NCBI GenBank assembly: GCA_037951105.1
Contig: JBAMJV010001350.1
Coordinates: 62,001-126,000, forward strand
Origin: Echinarachnius parma
Taxonomy: Eukaryota; Echinodermata; Echinoidea; Clypeasteroida; Echinarachniidae
Direction: 5' to 3'
DNA: 64,000 nucleotides
Of the stretch, positions 13,001 through 27,662 are shown in pieces (the first letter of the stretch is position 1; each line of letters starts with the position of its first letter). A program made the position numbers and the translations under genes. A model generated the notes under the pieces. The model made no database searches. It was given only the letters and a program-made list of their open reading frames with translations, and was not told the origin of the DNA.

Positions 13001-16000
13001 TGAGCTAGGCAGCAGAGTATCAGCTTTCCTCATCTGGGATACGGCTTCTTTTCTTCTTGGTTTGTTTCTATGAAGAGAGCATGAAAACAGGTTCCAGGAC
13101 ACATATAAACCTAAAACATACTAAGCACAACTGATGATGTGTGAATGTGTTAATATCAATGCAGATATCATGTTTCAGCACTCGGGATGGTAGCATGTTA
13201 AAGGTGCACCTGTAAAATGTCAGATATTGCCCAAAATTACATTTGAGACTTTCAATCCTATACCAAGATCATTGTAAGATATGTCCAAATGATGTGTGAA
13301 AGTTTCATTGAAAAAGAACACTGCTTTCCTGGTTAAAAAAGCAAAAATTTGTGTCAGGTTTTACAACGAATTACTGTGTAACGTGTATGAGGTTTATGAA
13401 CGCTCTAGGGCTGAATGATTATCAATGATAGATGTCGTCATACTAAAGGGGCATTTAAACAAATCTAACCCTATTTTATTCTTCTCTTACAATAAGCCAA
13501 ACAACACGGTAGAAGAGAAATGTGGAAGCTCCAAGTAATTTTCGTGGAGTTAGACACTTAACTGGTTTCACTTTAAGCTTCTACAAAACGTCAGTGCCCC
13601 TTTATCACTACATTAAAGTGTGTTTTTCCTGTATATTCTTGCACTTTCCTGTGTCACAGTTGGTCACTATCCTACTATTACGCTATTCTCAACCAAGGGA
13701 ATTGAACAAAAACTCTGGCTTAAGTGTTTTCCTGTCCTTTTATATATGTATTATAATAGCAATGAATGTAGGCAACATAAACAAAAACACATTTAACATT
13801 TGATAAATGTGCTTGACATCACAGTCAAGATCAGCTTTCATCATCAGGGACGAAGCATATCAAGTTTCTACCCCATATACTCATGCCCCTGCCCTATCCA
13901 GCATCACAAAATGAGACATACATGTAGAATCGTCCAATTTCTCCCAGAATATAAAATTTCCCAGAAATTTGATAACTATCCTACCAGGTACCTGTACAGC
14001 TAATAATGGGTTAAGAACAAAGGACACAAATCACATGTGGAGTGTATAAAACATTGCAATGTTAGGGTTAAGTGATAGTCAAGGGATTCTATATTATTTT
14101 GCTGGCCCTTTTCTGTGTCAAAGCTGGTCACTATGGTACACAATTTGCTCTAGTCCACCAAAAGGATTACACAACATTTTTGGGTTTTCCCTTGTATAAT
14201 TCCCAAATTGTGAGTTGCCCCATGTGACATCATCACTTTACAATAATCAAAAATATATTATAATTAACAAGGACCCAAGCAAAAAAAACAATAGATTCTA
14301 CATTTGCTAAATGTGTTAAGCATCAGGGTTGATATCAGGTTTCATAACCAGGGATTGTGTTTGTTTAGTTTCCCCAAATGCATCCATTCCCAAGCCCTTT
14401 CCAACATTACAAAATGAGACAAGAATTCAACAGTTTCACTCCCTGGTTTTTAAATTTGTCTGTTAACCTGTTCCATACTGCTCCTAAAAATACTCCAGTT
14501 GGAGTCTAAGGAGAATGGATGTAATCACAAATCAAACAAAATTTATCTTCAAAGGACAACTAGGCTTTTTATAAACAAATAACGAAGGCACATTCAGTTG
14601 TTAGTAAACGTGATGTATTAGTAACAATTAGATGTAAAAGGCACTTTTTGAAACACAGTCCGTCACTATAAAAGTTTTTTATTCACATTTTAACTTAAAA
14701 AAGGGGGAATGAAGAACCTTTCTGGTTTAAACTACTATATTAGCAGTGAGCTCACCAGATGGAATATCACTTTACTCTTGTGGAAAATGTTAACTACAAA
14801 AAATACAAGTGCCTCCCTTATGACAAGGATTCTACCTCAACCCATTCAGGAATGATCCCCAACTAATTGTGTTGGGGTTAACTCAAATAAAGCGGTGGTC
14901 ACAACCCGCCGTACTTGCAAGTGCGTGCTCCGTGCGTGCTGTCTACTTGCAAAAACGTGGGCAAAATTTGGGTATCCGTACGTGGTGAGTACCGACTCAG
15001 TACCGACTCAGTACGGATTTGGGAGCACGCAGACACGACGTAGCACTTTTAGTGCACGAGGAACTTTCGCTGCGTTCGCTGCGTTTTCGCTGCGTTCTAC
15101 AGCCAATGAGCGCACGTGCGTGCTGCGCACGTGATAAGTGCGTGGTCCGTGCTTACTCGGCACTTCCTCAGTTCAACTGTCCAATGAGCACGCAGAACTC
15201 ACGTGGACCGTACTGAGTAAGCACGTGCTCCGCACTTACAACGCACGTTGTGCGCACTGATTTCTGCAGTATAATATGAGCAGAAAAGGTTGTTCGCACT
15301 TGCACGCACTTAGTGAGTAAGGACACCGTACGTGAGCAGCACGTGTAAGTACGGCCTCCGTACGATAACGTGGCAACCGCACGGAGACCGTACGTTGTAA
15401 GCACGTTGTAAGCACGTACAACGCACTTACCACGTGCGCAACGTACGATGCACGCAACCGCTCACGGCCAGGCGTGGCGTGCGGGCCACGTACTTACACC
15501 GTGCGTGTGACGTGCGTTGCCGGTACTCCCTCCCTGCCTTTGCCACTCCCTCCCTACGTTTTCAGAAAAACGTGGCGGCCGTGGCCTCCCCAAAAACCGT
15601 ACGGACTAAAAACACGCACGGTGGGTTGTGACCATGGCTTTAGTTAACTCAGCCCTCTTTAGCTAGGACTATAATCAAATGGTACTCTGTCATGTAGAGA
15701 ATGCAGATTGTTAAACCATGCTGAATATTGGCAGTGCAAATAACCAGATGGAATATCGCTTTATTCTTGTAACAATTATGAATTAAAAAATTACAAGTGC
15801 TTCCCTTATGACAAGGATGCTACCTCAACCCATTCAGCACTGGTCCCCAAATACTTGTGTTGGGGTAGTCTTGAGTGGGTTAACTCACAGCTCTCTTAAG
15901 ACAGGACTAGAATAAACTGCGACTTTGTCATATAGAGAATAGAGCAATGGGTTAACTGGCAGAGTACTCTAGCTAGGACTAGAATAAACTGAGACTTTGT

Positions 16001-19000
16001 CATATAGAGAATAGAGCAATGGGTTAACTGGCAGAGTTCTCTAGCTAGGACTAGAATAAACTGAGACTGTCAGAATAGAGCAATTGGTTAACTGGCAGAG
16101 TTCTCTAGCTAGGACTAGAATAAACTGAGACTCTGTCAGAATAGAGCAATTGGTTAACTGGCAGAGTTCTCTAGCTAGGACTAGAATAAACTGAGACTCT
16201 GTCAGAATAGAGCAATTGGTTAACTGGCAGAGTTCTCTAGCTAGGACTAGAATAAACTGAGACTGTCAGAAAAGAGCAATGGATTAACTGGCAGAGTTCT
16301 CTAGCTAGGACTAGAATAAACTGAGACTGTCAGAATAGAGCAATTGGTTAACTGGCAGAGTTCTCTAGCTAGGACTAGAATAAACTGAGACTCTGTCAGA
16401 ATAGAGCAATGGATTAACTGGCAGAGTTCTCTAGCTAGGACTAGAATAAACTGAGACTCTGTCAGAAAAGAGCAATGGATTAACTGGCAGAGTTCTCTAG
16501 CTAGGACGAGAATAAACTGAGACTGTCAGAATAGAGCAATTGGTTAACTGGCAGAGTTCTCTAGCTAGGACTAGAATAAACTGAGACTCTGTCAGAATAG
16601 AGCAATTGGTTAACTGGCAGAGTTCTCTAGCTAGGACTAGAATAAACTGAGACTCTATCAGAATAGAGCAATTGGTTAACTGGCAGAGTTCTTTAGCTAG
16701 GACTAGAATAAACTGAGACTCTGTGATGGATGGAGGGACTATAATAAACTGAGACTCTGTGATGGATGGAGGGACTATAATAAACTGAGACTCTGTGATG
16801 GATGGAGCAACCTTTTGTTTTTCCTAGGAGGCCCAGTACCTCTGTTGTTCCAATTTCCACTGTGATTCAACGCATCACACATGTGGAGCAAATCACATTA
16901 ATCTTTGAGATTCTACAGTCACTGGGTCATGGAGAGGTTACATCAAGTTTATATTAACTCTGATTTGTCTACAAATTGTATTAAATCTAATTCTTCTCTG
17001 CAATTATTGACAGACTCTCATCAATCTCACCGACAATGGACATACATCTTTGTATGTATCTTTCAAATAGAAACATAATGATATAAAAAATAATGAAGTT
17101 GCTAAATAACAGAAGTCATAAAATTATGCTTTGTATTGTTTGAACCTATTGCCTAACAGAGCCTGGTAGGCACAGTATTAACTCTATGGAGATTTTAAAA
17201 TCTAGCAGGGAAGGGAACAATATTAAGTTAAGTAAATGTTTCACCCTACATATGTACATAAATTGTAGATGCTAAAATGTGTCCATCACAATAGTTGCAT
17301 ACATCTGATTCAACTTGCACAATACCATTTGACTTTGGTAGAACATGCATTCTCTATAGACCATAGCAAGATTATTTTCAGGACCAGTCCTGGAGAGGGT
17401 TAAGAGCTGTTTAAGTGTGAGTCAACATGCCTTCAAAACTCTATCAAAGTCTCGACAACATAACTATCTGTGTGACATATATTAGCCCACTGTCTGTTGG
17501 AATCTTGAGGACTATGTGTTTACTATATGATGAGAATGATAATATGTATGAGGAATCAGATTCAATCCATCTTCATTGTAAGTCTTCAAAAAATAATTGA
17601 CCTATTAAATCTATTACATTAAACCAATTAATCTGCTCCCTTTTATATTTTGAATTTCTTATAGCTTGTACCATGTTCCCATAGGAAAAAAGTTAAATCC
17701 TATCAAAGTCTCCACAAAACATTTATCCATTCAACAAGTTATCCACTCCATATGATGTCTGGTTTTGAGCATCTTTCAACGTTGAATGTCAAGACAACCA
17801 CGGCACGGTTACATCACTTAATCCCCGCTATCAACGCGCATCCACTGCCCGATTCTCCCAGGACCGCTTCTGACATAAACCCGTCAAACAAAAGCGGTGA
17901 ATAAATTCGATCAAGGTCGTGGCCGTATCCTGACCGGTCCCTGTTGTTCTAGAACTCACAATCCTTGTTGCCGCCAGGAAAAACTCTGAGTCAATCTTTT
18001 CACGCGCCCCACATCCATATTTACCTGACCTACTCATATTACTCGCATCAGACTGTCTATGTACGGTTCCCCCGATCTTTCCTTTTGTCACTCAGGCCAT
18101 GCTTAATTGGGGCTAAGAGACTGCATTATTACTCTGATTGCAGTGGCTGACATCTTAACAGTGACTTGCAACTAAACCCTTCGGAATACACCAATTATCA
18201 AATTTGAAAGTCATTCAAATCAAAATGCTTACTCCTTTAGAAATGTAATGTTGAATGTTTTCTCTGATCTTGGTAAATAAGTAAAATAACCTTTGCTGTT
18301 GCCTACATCTCTTGTCATCTATATTTAGCTAAATGCTTGTATAAATCATTAACAAAGAAATTACTTGAATTTAGGTGCATTAAGAACTTATATCAGCTAA
18401 AGAAAGCAAAGCACTATTAAGCTGATCAGCTGCCATTGTGTCTCATTAATGTGCACACCAATCAGGCCAAATAATGATAATTATTGTAAGCATTTACATG
18501 TGAATGTACTTTTTTCAATCATCATCAATATTTATAAAATTTTGCATACAATTTAAATAAGTTCCACAAAGTCTAAAAGGTTATCATTCATTCCAAATGA
18601 AGCTCTATGTGTACTTATTCAAATTGCTGTTTAAATTTTAAATTTAGATTTGAATGATTTTGCATAAAATGTTTACAACGTCCTTTTATGAGTTCATGAT
18701 GAATATTTTATTTCAAGGCTTGGCATCATTACCATTATAACTCTTAACATTATTTACAGAATACAAGGAAATATATTTAGATGTTCAAATTAACTCATCT
18801 ATTTTCTTTCCTCATTAAAAAACTTCCTCAGGTACAGTCATACAGTATGACCCATTTACCTAATAACTATCACATTGCATCCAAAGAGAAGAGGAATTAC
18901 ATTAGTAAGAAGGGGGTAAGTAGTGTATCTAGTGATGGATTACATGACCCTTCAATCAGCGACACTAGACCAGTATTCCCAAAGGCTCGGCACGTCAGCA

Positions 19001-22000
19001 ATTAGTGATATTTCTGGAAGCTGGTCACAACCCACTTTCATCATCATCTCTCCAAATAAAAATTGAGAAACTAGTTTAATCACGGGAAAAAGGCACATTG
19101 TGGTGTCTCATAGTGTTTCCAAGAGTGCAAGATAACACATTTTCAAAATGATCTTATGACTTGATATTCAGACATGATATTGAGTCATCAAATATTGATT
19201 TTGAACAAATCAATTGAGGGCAGAATCTGACATATATTTGGATGGTTCTAGAGAAGATGCATTGTATTTATTGTCTACAGCAGGTAAAGGAGAATAACCA
19301 CAATGTTAATATCAGGCCGTGGGTTGACGAGACATGTACTTTTACAAATTAGAGACAGGATAACAAGAGAGGAAGAAGTTAGAAGGAAAAGAAAGTATGA
19401 CTTTCCCCTTTGATCTATTTGGCCTTTTTATACAAATAAACTAAATATAATTTTTTTAAAGGTCTGAAATATGATTCCAGTCAGGTGCTATTCGGTTTTG
19501 AGAGGGCTGTATCTCAAGCATGGTCCTTTAACTCCTTGCCTATGGGAACCTGGTGGGCTTTATATGTACAAAGTCTATGGTGACTTCAGAACCTCTAAGG
19601 GAATGGGAACCTGGTGGGCTTAATATATGTACAAAGTCTATGGTGACTTCAGAATCTCTAAGGGAATGGGTAAACTCTTTGATGACTAAGCCAGGGATCT
19701 CTAGCTGAATGACACATGTTATTATATCCCCATCACATCTCACCCATTCCAAACTGGTCCTGAAAAAAACAACAACTGAGGTTTATAAAAACAAAAATAT
19801 ACTAATCATCTTCAATGGATTTAACCTTAAAAAAAGAACTGATGTTTATAGAAACAAAAATATACTTATCATCTTCAATGGATTTAACCTAAACAAAAGA
19901 ACTGATGTTTATAGAAACAAAAATATACTTATCATTTTCATTGGATTTAACCTATTGCCTATGGGAACCTGATGGGTCCTGTATTGATTCTATGGAAATT
20001 GCCAAATCTATTTATAGGGAACAAGTTGATAGGATACTCAGCGTAATACATTGGTCTCACCTCTCTTCTGTTGTGTCAGGGAATAAGCGGAAGTAGAAGG
20101 GATATTGTTGCTTATCTGCCAGGCTTGGGGAGTCAGAGCGGTAGCTGATTACAACCGTGTTGAGAAACTTTGAGATGCTCCCTACAACCTCAGCTTCCCT
20201 AGAGCACATTGGACCTACCAAACCTGAAAGAAAAGATAAACGTAATATAAAGGATCAAACTTAACCCCTTGACTATGGGAACCGGGTGGATTGTGTACAA
20301 ACTCTATGGAGATTTTAAAATCTTGAAGGGAACAGATTAAATGAACATCCGGTCATTAAAAAGACTTGTCCAAACTGAGGTAAACATGTTACAACTAGAT
20401 AATAGTAATACAATAAAAACAAAACAATGTATGAAAACTAGTAAATACCAGTACAAATGAATAATCTGTGAATAGCTAAAAAAATAACATCACATTCTGG
20501 TATCATTCTTGCTCAATCAATTTAGGAGGGGCATCACAATCACATATTGTTTTAATTGAAATAAATATTCAGAAGAAAAATAAATATCTCTAACATTGCC
20601 TATAAAAGATTGTGAAAGTATTCAATAACTGTTTTGTATCTGAGATTGCTGTAGTTAAACACATAACAGTAATTATAAATATATTTATCATACATCTAGC
20701 TGGAGAATTTCTCGGACTAAAGTAGAAAAAATTATCAAGAATGATACAAAATAACATATCTAAGATAGACAAACCTAGCTGGAGTATTCCAGTAACTAAA
20801 CTACAAAGATCATTCAGAGTGATAGGGGATGGACAAACCTGCTAGGGACTGGCCCCTGTCCTCATAGAACCTGAAGTAGGAGAGGAGAGCCTCCTCCCGA
20901 CTGCATCCCGTTTCCACGGCAGCCAGCTCCAGCTTGTAACTCTGGAGGATGTTAGTGTCTGCATTGATGGCATCCACTGCCATCCTGGCCCCTGGCTCCA
21001 CCCCAGCATAGGGGGACGAGGGGTCCATGATGGACTCAAACAGGCCCCCAAGTAGGATGGTTCTTCTAATGCTTGTCGTACCTGCGAATGAAAGACAGCA
21101 AGAATGTTTCATTACAGTATGCTATAATGCAGTGGGAGTCATGGATATCAAAGACCGTCTGTGATAATGCGGTGCTAGGACATAAGCATAATGTGTATTT
21201 TTAGCCATCTTGACATCAGGTTCTTCCTCTTTTCCTGAGTAATCTGCCTCCTAAAAGTCCTGATGATTTTTGCAGATAAAAAAAACCCTAGCATAGGTTC
21301 TTTCCAAGCGTAAGTGAAGTGGGCTATAAATGGTGCCGTCAGACCGGGCTATGCTCTAGCCACGATCTAGACAATAGCTGATCACAATCGCTGGAATGTA
21401 TCTGCAAAATGTCTTTTGTCCAATGAGGATCTGAATGGGAGGATTATCCCACATAGGTGAAAGGATAGCCTCTCATGCATGGACATACAATGGCTCCCTG
21501 AACAAAAGAGTAGGTCGTCGAAGACCCACGTCCGTTTTCAACATGTCGAAAGAGAGCGTGGGTCTTCGACGACCTACTCTTTTGTCTAGATCGTGGCTAG
21601 AGCGTAGCCCGGTCTGACGGCACCATAAGATGGACCTAAAACGGTGGCATATTAATCCACATTGCTGTTCTCTACCCAGGATTATAAATGGGTACTTGGT
21701 CAGATATTAATTAGCCTTTCTACCCAGGGAGTTGAGATGGTGCGCAAGATAATTGCGCAGTTTTGCCCTGTACCTGATGACCAAGGGTAATAATAATGCC
21801 CTTAGAAACATCAATAAAACATCAAAATGAAAGTGATTTTAGTGAACTGTGAATCTGGGGTTCAAATAATAAGCTCGAAATCGAGTCATGAAAAGGCACT
21901 ATATTGCAATTCACAGTGCATGACCAAATCTCATGATCTCATGTAATTCTAAAATGATTAATAAAATGACGAGTGCTTCCCTTATGACAGGGATTCAGGA

Positions 22001-25000
22001 CCCCAACAATATCATTGACAATGCTTGTTATTCAAAGGAACCTGGTGGTCACTGTATTAACTCTATGGGGATTTCAAAATCTACTACAGAACAGCCTTAC
22101 TTTGTATTGTCTCAATTGAAATTGAACATCTAGAAGGTAAGAGGATTTAAAACTAAATACCTCTTTGACTTTTTAAGATTTCAATTTGTACAATTATTTC
22201 AAAGAATTAGCTTCTCTTGAACTTCAGAGGTGAAAACTATCATCATAAAACCTTTACTAACATGTGGAATATGAATTAACGAGCATAGATCATACATACA
22301 CATTGATAATAACCCCTTTCCCACATGATTTGGCACACATTTCCCATTGAATAATACATGGTGCACCAGGTTCCCATAGCAAATTGGTTAATCTTTTGCA
22401 AACTCTTACCACTAGGGATCCAGGGTTCCCAGGTGCCGCCATTCCTGATGACCCACTCACAGGCAAAGGCCTCCATGCTGAGCCGGCTGAAGAAGTAGTT
22501 GTACAGGATGCTGTCCATCTTGGCATTGCTGAACCTGATGTCTTTGATCAGGTCGTACACGTAGGGAGCTCCTGTCACCAGAGGGCGCCAGATAACCTTG
22601 TTGACGTTCTGCCAGGGGAAGTCGCAGCCACCAATGTCTCCACTGGGTGTCTGGTCTGAAACAATATGGAGGTGATCAAGAAAAGTATATTAAATCTCCC
22701 AGAAACATAGGATTGCTCAACAGGTCTAGTGAATACATTCCTGAATTCCTTAACCCATTCAGGACTGGTTCCAAATATACTCATGCTGGGGTCTATGAAG
22801 AATGTGCATTTCTAGAAAAATCAAGCCGTCTTTACTCTTCAATGGGTTAACTTATCCGGAGGGGCTGTGGGAATAAAGCGCTAAACTGTTAACTTAATAA
22901 AGATGAATTGATGTTGGTATAATGTGCATCTGATATGCATCTGATATGCATCTAATTTATCTGATTCAACAACCTTTAAACTAACCTGTTCCTGCTTGCT
23001 CTTGGCATGATGGGAAGGCCATGCGGCTGTAAGGTCCAGAGGAAGTGATGTCATTGGGTGTCCAGCTGAAGTAGAGGGAAGGTTGACCTTTCTCCTGGCG
23101 CTGCCGGACGGTGGTCTTCAAGTTGGGTCCAATCCAGGCCACGCCCACCATGAGGCCTAGGGATGAGATCTGACTGGTCAGAGACTCAAAGTTGGCCTCT
23201 GTTTAAAAAAAAAGAGGAATATTCAACAGGTTTTAAATTTGCTTCTGCTCAAGTAGGGTGAAATGAAAGTTTCATGCAAATTTGCAGTATATAATATTTC
23301 TAGAACAAATTCAAGGCCTGATTGTGCCATCTAAAGGATAAAAACAGCACTAATGATGTTTTTAAAAGACAATACAGCAGGTTTAAAATTGCTTCTAGTC
23401 AAATATCAAATAAGAAAGTTTCTAGCAAATTTGCAGAGTTGGAAGAGTAATTTCCTGAACAAATTCAAGGTCTGATGATTATCAATCATATTAGGCGCTA
23501 TATAAATTGAGTATATTATTATTATTATTATTATTATCTAATGGATAATAACAGCATTTATCACGTAATTGGTTGGGTAATCTTTTGGATGGGGACTTAT
23601 CCATTTATACAAATATTGGAAGCTAAGCTCTATATCAAGAGCAAGCTTCTCACTATCCTTCTATATGGACAGGAGCTAACTATTTACTTATGGTGAAAAG
23701 CGAGATCAAAGAACTTGCAGTGATCATGATCGCTGATTCAAGAAAAGCTTAACATTTTAATTTATGTAAGTACTTGCTTTCCAATCACCTCTCCAAGAAG
23801 CGTTTGCAATACCTACACGAGAATTATCAACACCTTCCTTATAGAAACATAGACATGTCATAATCGATCAATGATCTCGCAGGATGCCAAGTTCACATAT
23901 CAGGTTACACAGTTCAACTTTAATAAACAACTTCAGTTGTTCATGCCAAAAAGGAAAAAAGAATACGTGAAAACCATGTGATGCAAGATAATCAAATTGA
24001 TTCCATACGCAGGCGGTATCAGTATGTGATGAAAGTTTTCTTCTTTAAAACAAACTTAACATGTGTTTCGACAAGGAAGTCTCTTTATATTTCCTGTTAA
24101 TGGGTCGCTGGCAAAGTCACTATCCCTACTCCCCCCTGCCCATTATATTCTAATATCATCTATTGGAACGCAAAAATCGAACAAATTTCCCAATTTTCAA
24201 TGAAATGTTCCGAAGCGTGAAGACAGGATTCATAATTCTCATAGCATGACGATAAGTAATAACAAAGACAGGGGAATATTGTGTCAAGAACTGTTACTTT
24301 TATACCAAATGAAAAGACAGAAATTCATGAACTTTCAATACCATTCAACATCAATTTGTATTTCGAAAAGCATTTCACCAAAAAATGCTTTGCTCAGCAA
24401 TGTTACAATGAATAAACATAACAAAGAGCAAATAATCCCAGGAGCAATCTGCAGGTCCCTAATACCTGCTCACCTGTTGCTCTAGTTGAACAATAAAATC
24501 ATTCATTTAAATGTTGATGAACAGAATTCACCATTTACGGGGACCAAAACAAAGGACAACATACAAATACATCAAAACTTTGATGCCTTTTGAAGCCCAA
24601 CCCTAGCATCTGGAACTTAACGAAACTCACATACATGTCAGTTTACAAACTTTCATTATATTCTTATTTCTTGTTTTGTTATTTTGTTTATTATACGTTT
24701 TGAACTCCTTTTGGCTATTCCAGTAGGTTCCAAAGTAGAGATATAACTATATTCAAATACATGAATGGTAGCAACATGTAACACTATTGTTGTTGTTAAG
24801 TAAATTAATCTAAAATACATCATTACTGTCTTTATTCAGTTTCACAATTTAGTGCTGCATGTGGCCTGCAATGGGACTACAGTGGGAATGGGTGTGAACC
24901 TGGGTGGGGATGGGAAGTTAGCAGGGTAATGCAGAGTTAACTAAATTGTCAGAACATGATATGAAATTAAGAATTTGACCAGATGCATTTTATCATAAAA

Positions 25001-27611
25001 ATGAAAGGTATCAACTGGCATTTCATCCAGTAGCATTACGTTAACGGTTCTTAGTTTCAGTGGAAAAAAAAACATGGGGGCTCTGGATGAATTTGCCCCC
25101 GAAATGCAAACAAAAGATGGCCCCTGAAAATCCCTGCTAAGTCTGACAATACCATATTCTCTGGAACATTTGAGTGGTCCTCAGGGGTGAAACAATGGGG
25201 AGGGGAAGCAATAGGGGGCAGGACAGGAGAGGGGGTTGACTGGGGGAAGGAAAGTAAGAGGGAGGGGAAGTGTGAGGGGGGGGGGGGGGGGCAGGATGTG
25301 AAAAGGACCAATGCAAGTGGAGAGGGTGTAAGTGGGTTGGGGTAGGTGAGATCTTGAAGGGAAGTGTGAGTGGGGCAGGATGTCAGGAAGACCAATGCAA
25401 GTGGAGGGAAGTGTGAGTGGGGCAGGATGTCAGGAAGACCAATGCAAGTGGAGGGAAGTGTGAGTGGGGCAGGATGTCAGGAGGACCAATGCAAGTGGAG
25501 GGAAGTGTGAGTGGGGCAGGATGTCAGGAGGACCAATGCAAGTGAAGGGAAGTGTGAGTGGGGCAGGATGTCAGGAAGACCAATGCAAGTGGAGGGAAGT
25601 GTGAGTGGGGCAGGATGTCAGGAAGACCAATGCAAATGGAGGGAAGTGTGAGTGGGGCAGGATGTCAGGAGGACCAATGCAAGTGGAGGGAAGTGTGAGT
25701 GGGGCAGGATGTCAGGAGGACCAATGCAAGTGGAGGGAAGTGTGAGTGGGGCAGGATGTCAGGAAGACCAATGCAAGTGGAGGGAAGTGTGAGTGGGGCA
25801 GGATGTCAGGAGGACCAATGCAAGTGGAGGGAAGTGTGAGTGGGGCAGGATGTCAGGAAGACCATGCAAGTGGAGGGAAGTGTGAGGGGGGCAGGATGTC
25901 AGGAGGACCAATGCAAGTGGAGGGAAGTGTGAGTGGGGCAGGATGTCAGGAAGACCAATGCAAGTGGAGGGAAGTGTGAGTGGGGCAGGATGTCAGGAGG
26001 ACCAATGCAAGTGGAGGGAAGTGTGAGTGGGGCAGGATGTCAGGAGGACCAATGCAAGTGGAGGGAAGTGTGAGGGGGGCAGGATGTCAGGAAGACCAAT
26101 GCAAGTGGAGGGAAGTGTGAGTGGGGCAGGATGTCAGGAGGACCAATGCAAGTGGAGGGAAGTGTGAGTGGGGCAGGATGTCAGGAAGACCAATGCAAGT
26201 GGAGGGAAGTGTGAGTGGGGCAATGCTGGCTGGGAGAGAAACTCAAATCAAATTAGGAAGTGGGGGAAGCAATAGTTGTGAAGAAGGAAGGAACTTGTGA
26301 ATTCCTAGCACTTCCACCCGGCTAAGTGAACTGGGTGAATGAGATACTTCTCAACTTCATGAAAAAAGTGATACTTTTTTAAACCGTTAAAAACTGTCAA
26401 CATTTTTATCAGAAGAAGGAAGGAACCTCAGATTTCCAGACCTTCCAAGTTTCCATCCCAGCTAAGTGGTTGGGTGAAAGAGATATTTCTCTAACAAACT
26501 CCCTTTTCACATCCAGAGTGAGACACTTTCTAAAACAATCAAGAACTGTTATCTTTTTATCAGAAAGGTAAAGGAACGTGTACATCCCTAGAACTTCCAT
26601 CCCGGCCAAGTGAACTGGGTGAAATTCTAACCATTTTACATCAAGAATTTGACCATTTTCCAAGAAAGAAGTTATCTTTCCATTTTAAAAGTCATTAATT
26701 CTTTCAGGAATGGTCCTGGGACTAGGTATATGGACAATTATGTATATTACAGATTGTACCAGAAGGTAATTATGCATGGAAACCAAGATGTGATATGCAA
26801 AGACTTTTCACAAGATATTTTGCCTGTTATAGTAACATATTTTCAAATTGGAATGAAAAGTGTAAAAGTAAACTCCTTAAATGTTACAAACTCAAATTTA
26901 AAATACATACTCTAAATGAAAGTCATGAGAAAAAAAATGTGACTGAAAATGCAACTTGACTTAATGCCAGAAAAATCCCATTGAACATCATGTAGCACCT
27001 GTAGATCTGCTTGATTAAGAACTGGAAATGCAATGTGCTGTCAGGTGTTACTATGAAGCCATGACAGCTTTGCGTGGGCAAATTTGGAGGAATAGTACTT
27101 CAGCTGGCAAAACAATAAGAAGTTCCATACCAGGCAGACCTTTTTAATGATGAACGGCAACATGACCTCTGGATTTACAATGTGCCCAAAATGGCAAAGT
27201 ACATGCAGAAATCATACAATTTTATTACAAGCAGAAATCATAAGATTTCATTACATTATTTTGAAATGGTGATCATTCATGTATGATACTCTTATTCTTC
27301 TCACATTAATGATATTCTTTAATAGGATGCGATACTTGACACATGATCAGGAATTTAAGAATTACATTTAATTTATAAATATTTCCCTTCAACATCCTTT
27401 TCCAAAACGTTGATTAATTTGATAGTTTGCTTATGCTGACAAATCTCTCTTCTTAAAGTAACATTTGTTTTGTTTGCCATCACCTTATCATCATCATCTC
27501 CATCACCATCTCCATTTCCATCTCCATTGCAATTGCCATCGTTATAATCACCACCAACAACACCACCACCACCACCACCATCATCATCACCATCATCATC
27601 ATAACTACCAC

Positions 27612-27662
<51 letters not shown>

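Noticed and set aside
13446..13606. Possible small element with AAAGGGGCA and TGCCCCTTT ends
   Set aside because: Only about nine bases match at the ends and there is no target duplication, which is too little to claim.
17831..18150. Overlapping open frames in a GC-richer patch
   Set aside because: No domain, no codon pattern and no phase-compatible splice sites.
25746..25979. Repetitive open frame across the 47-bp minisatellite
   Set aside because: The unit length is not a multiple of three, and the frame survives only because the repeat lacks stops in some frames.
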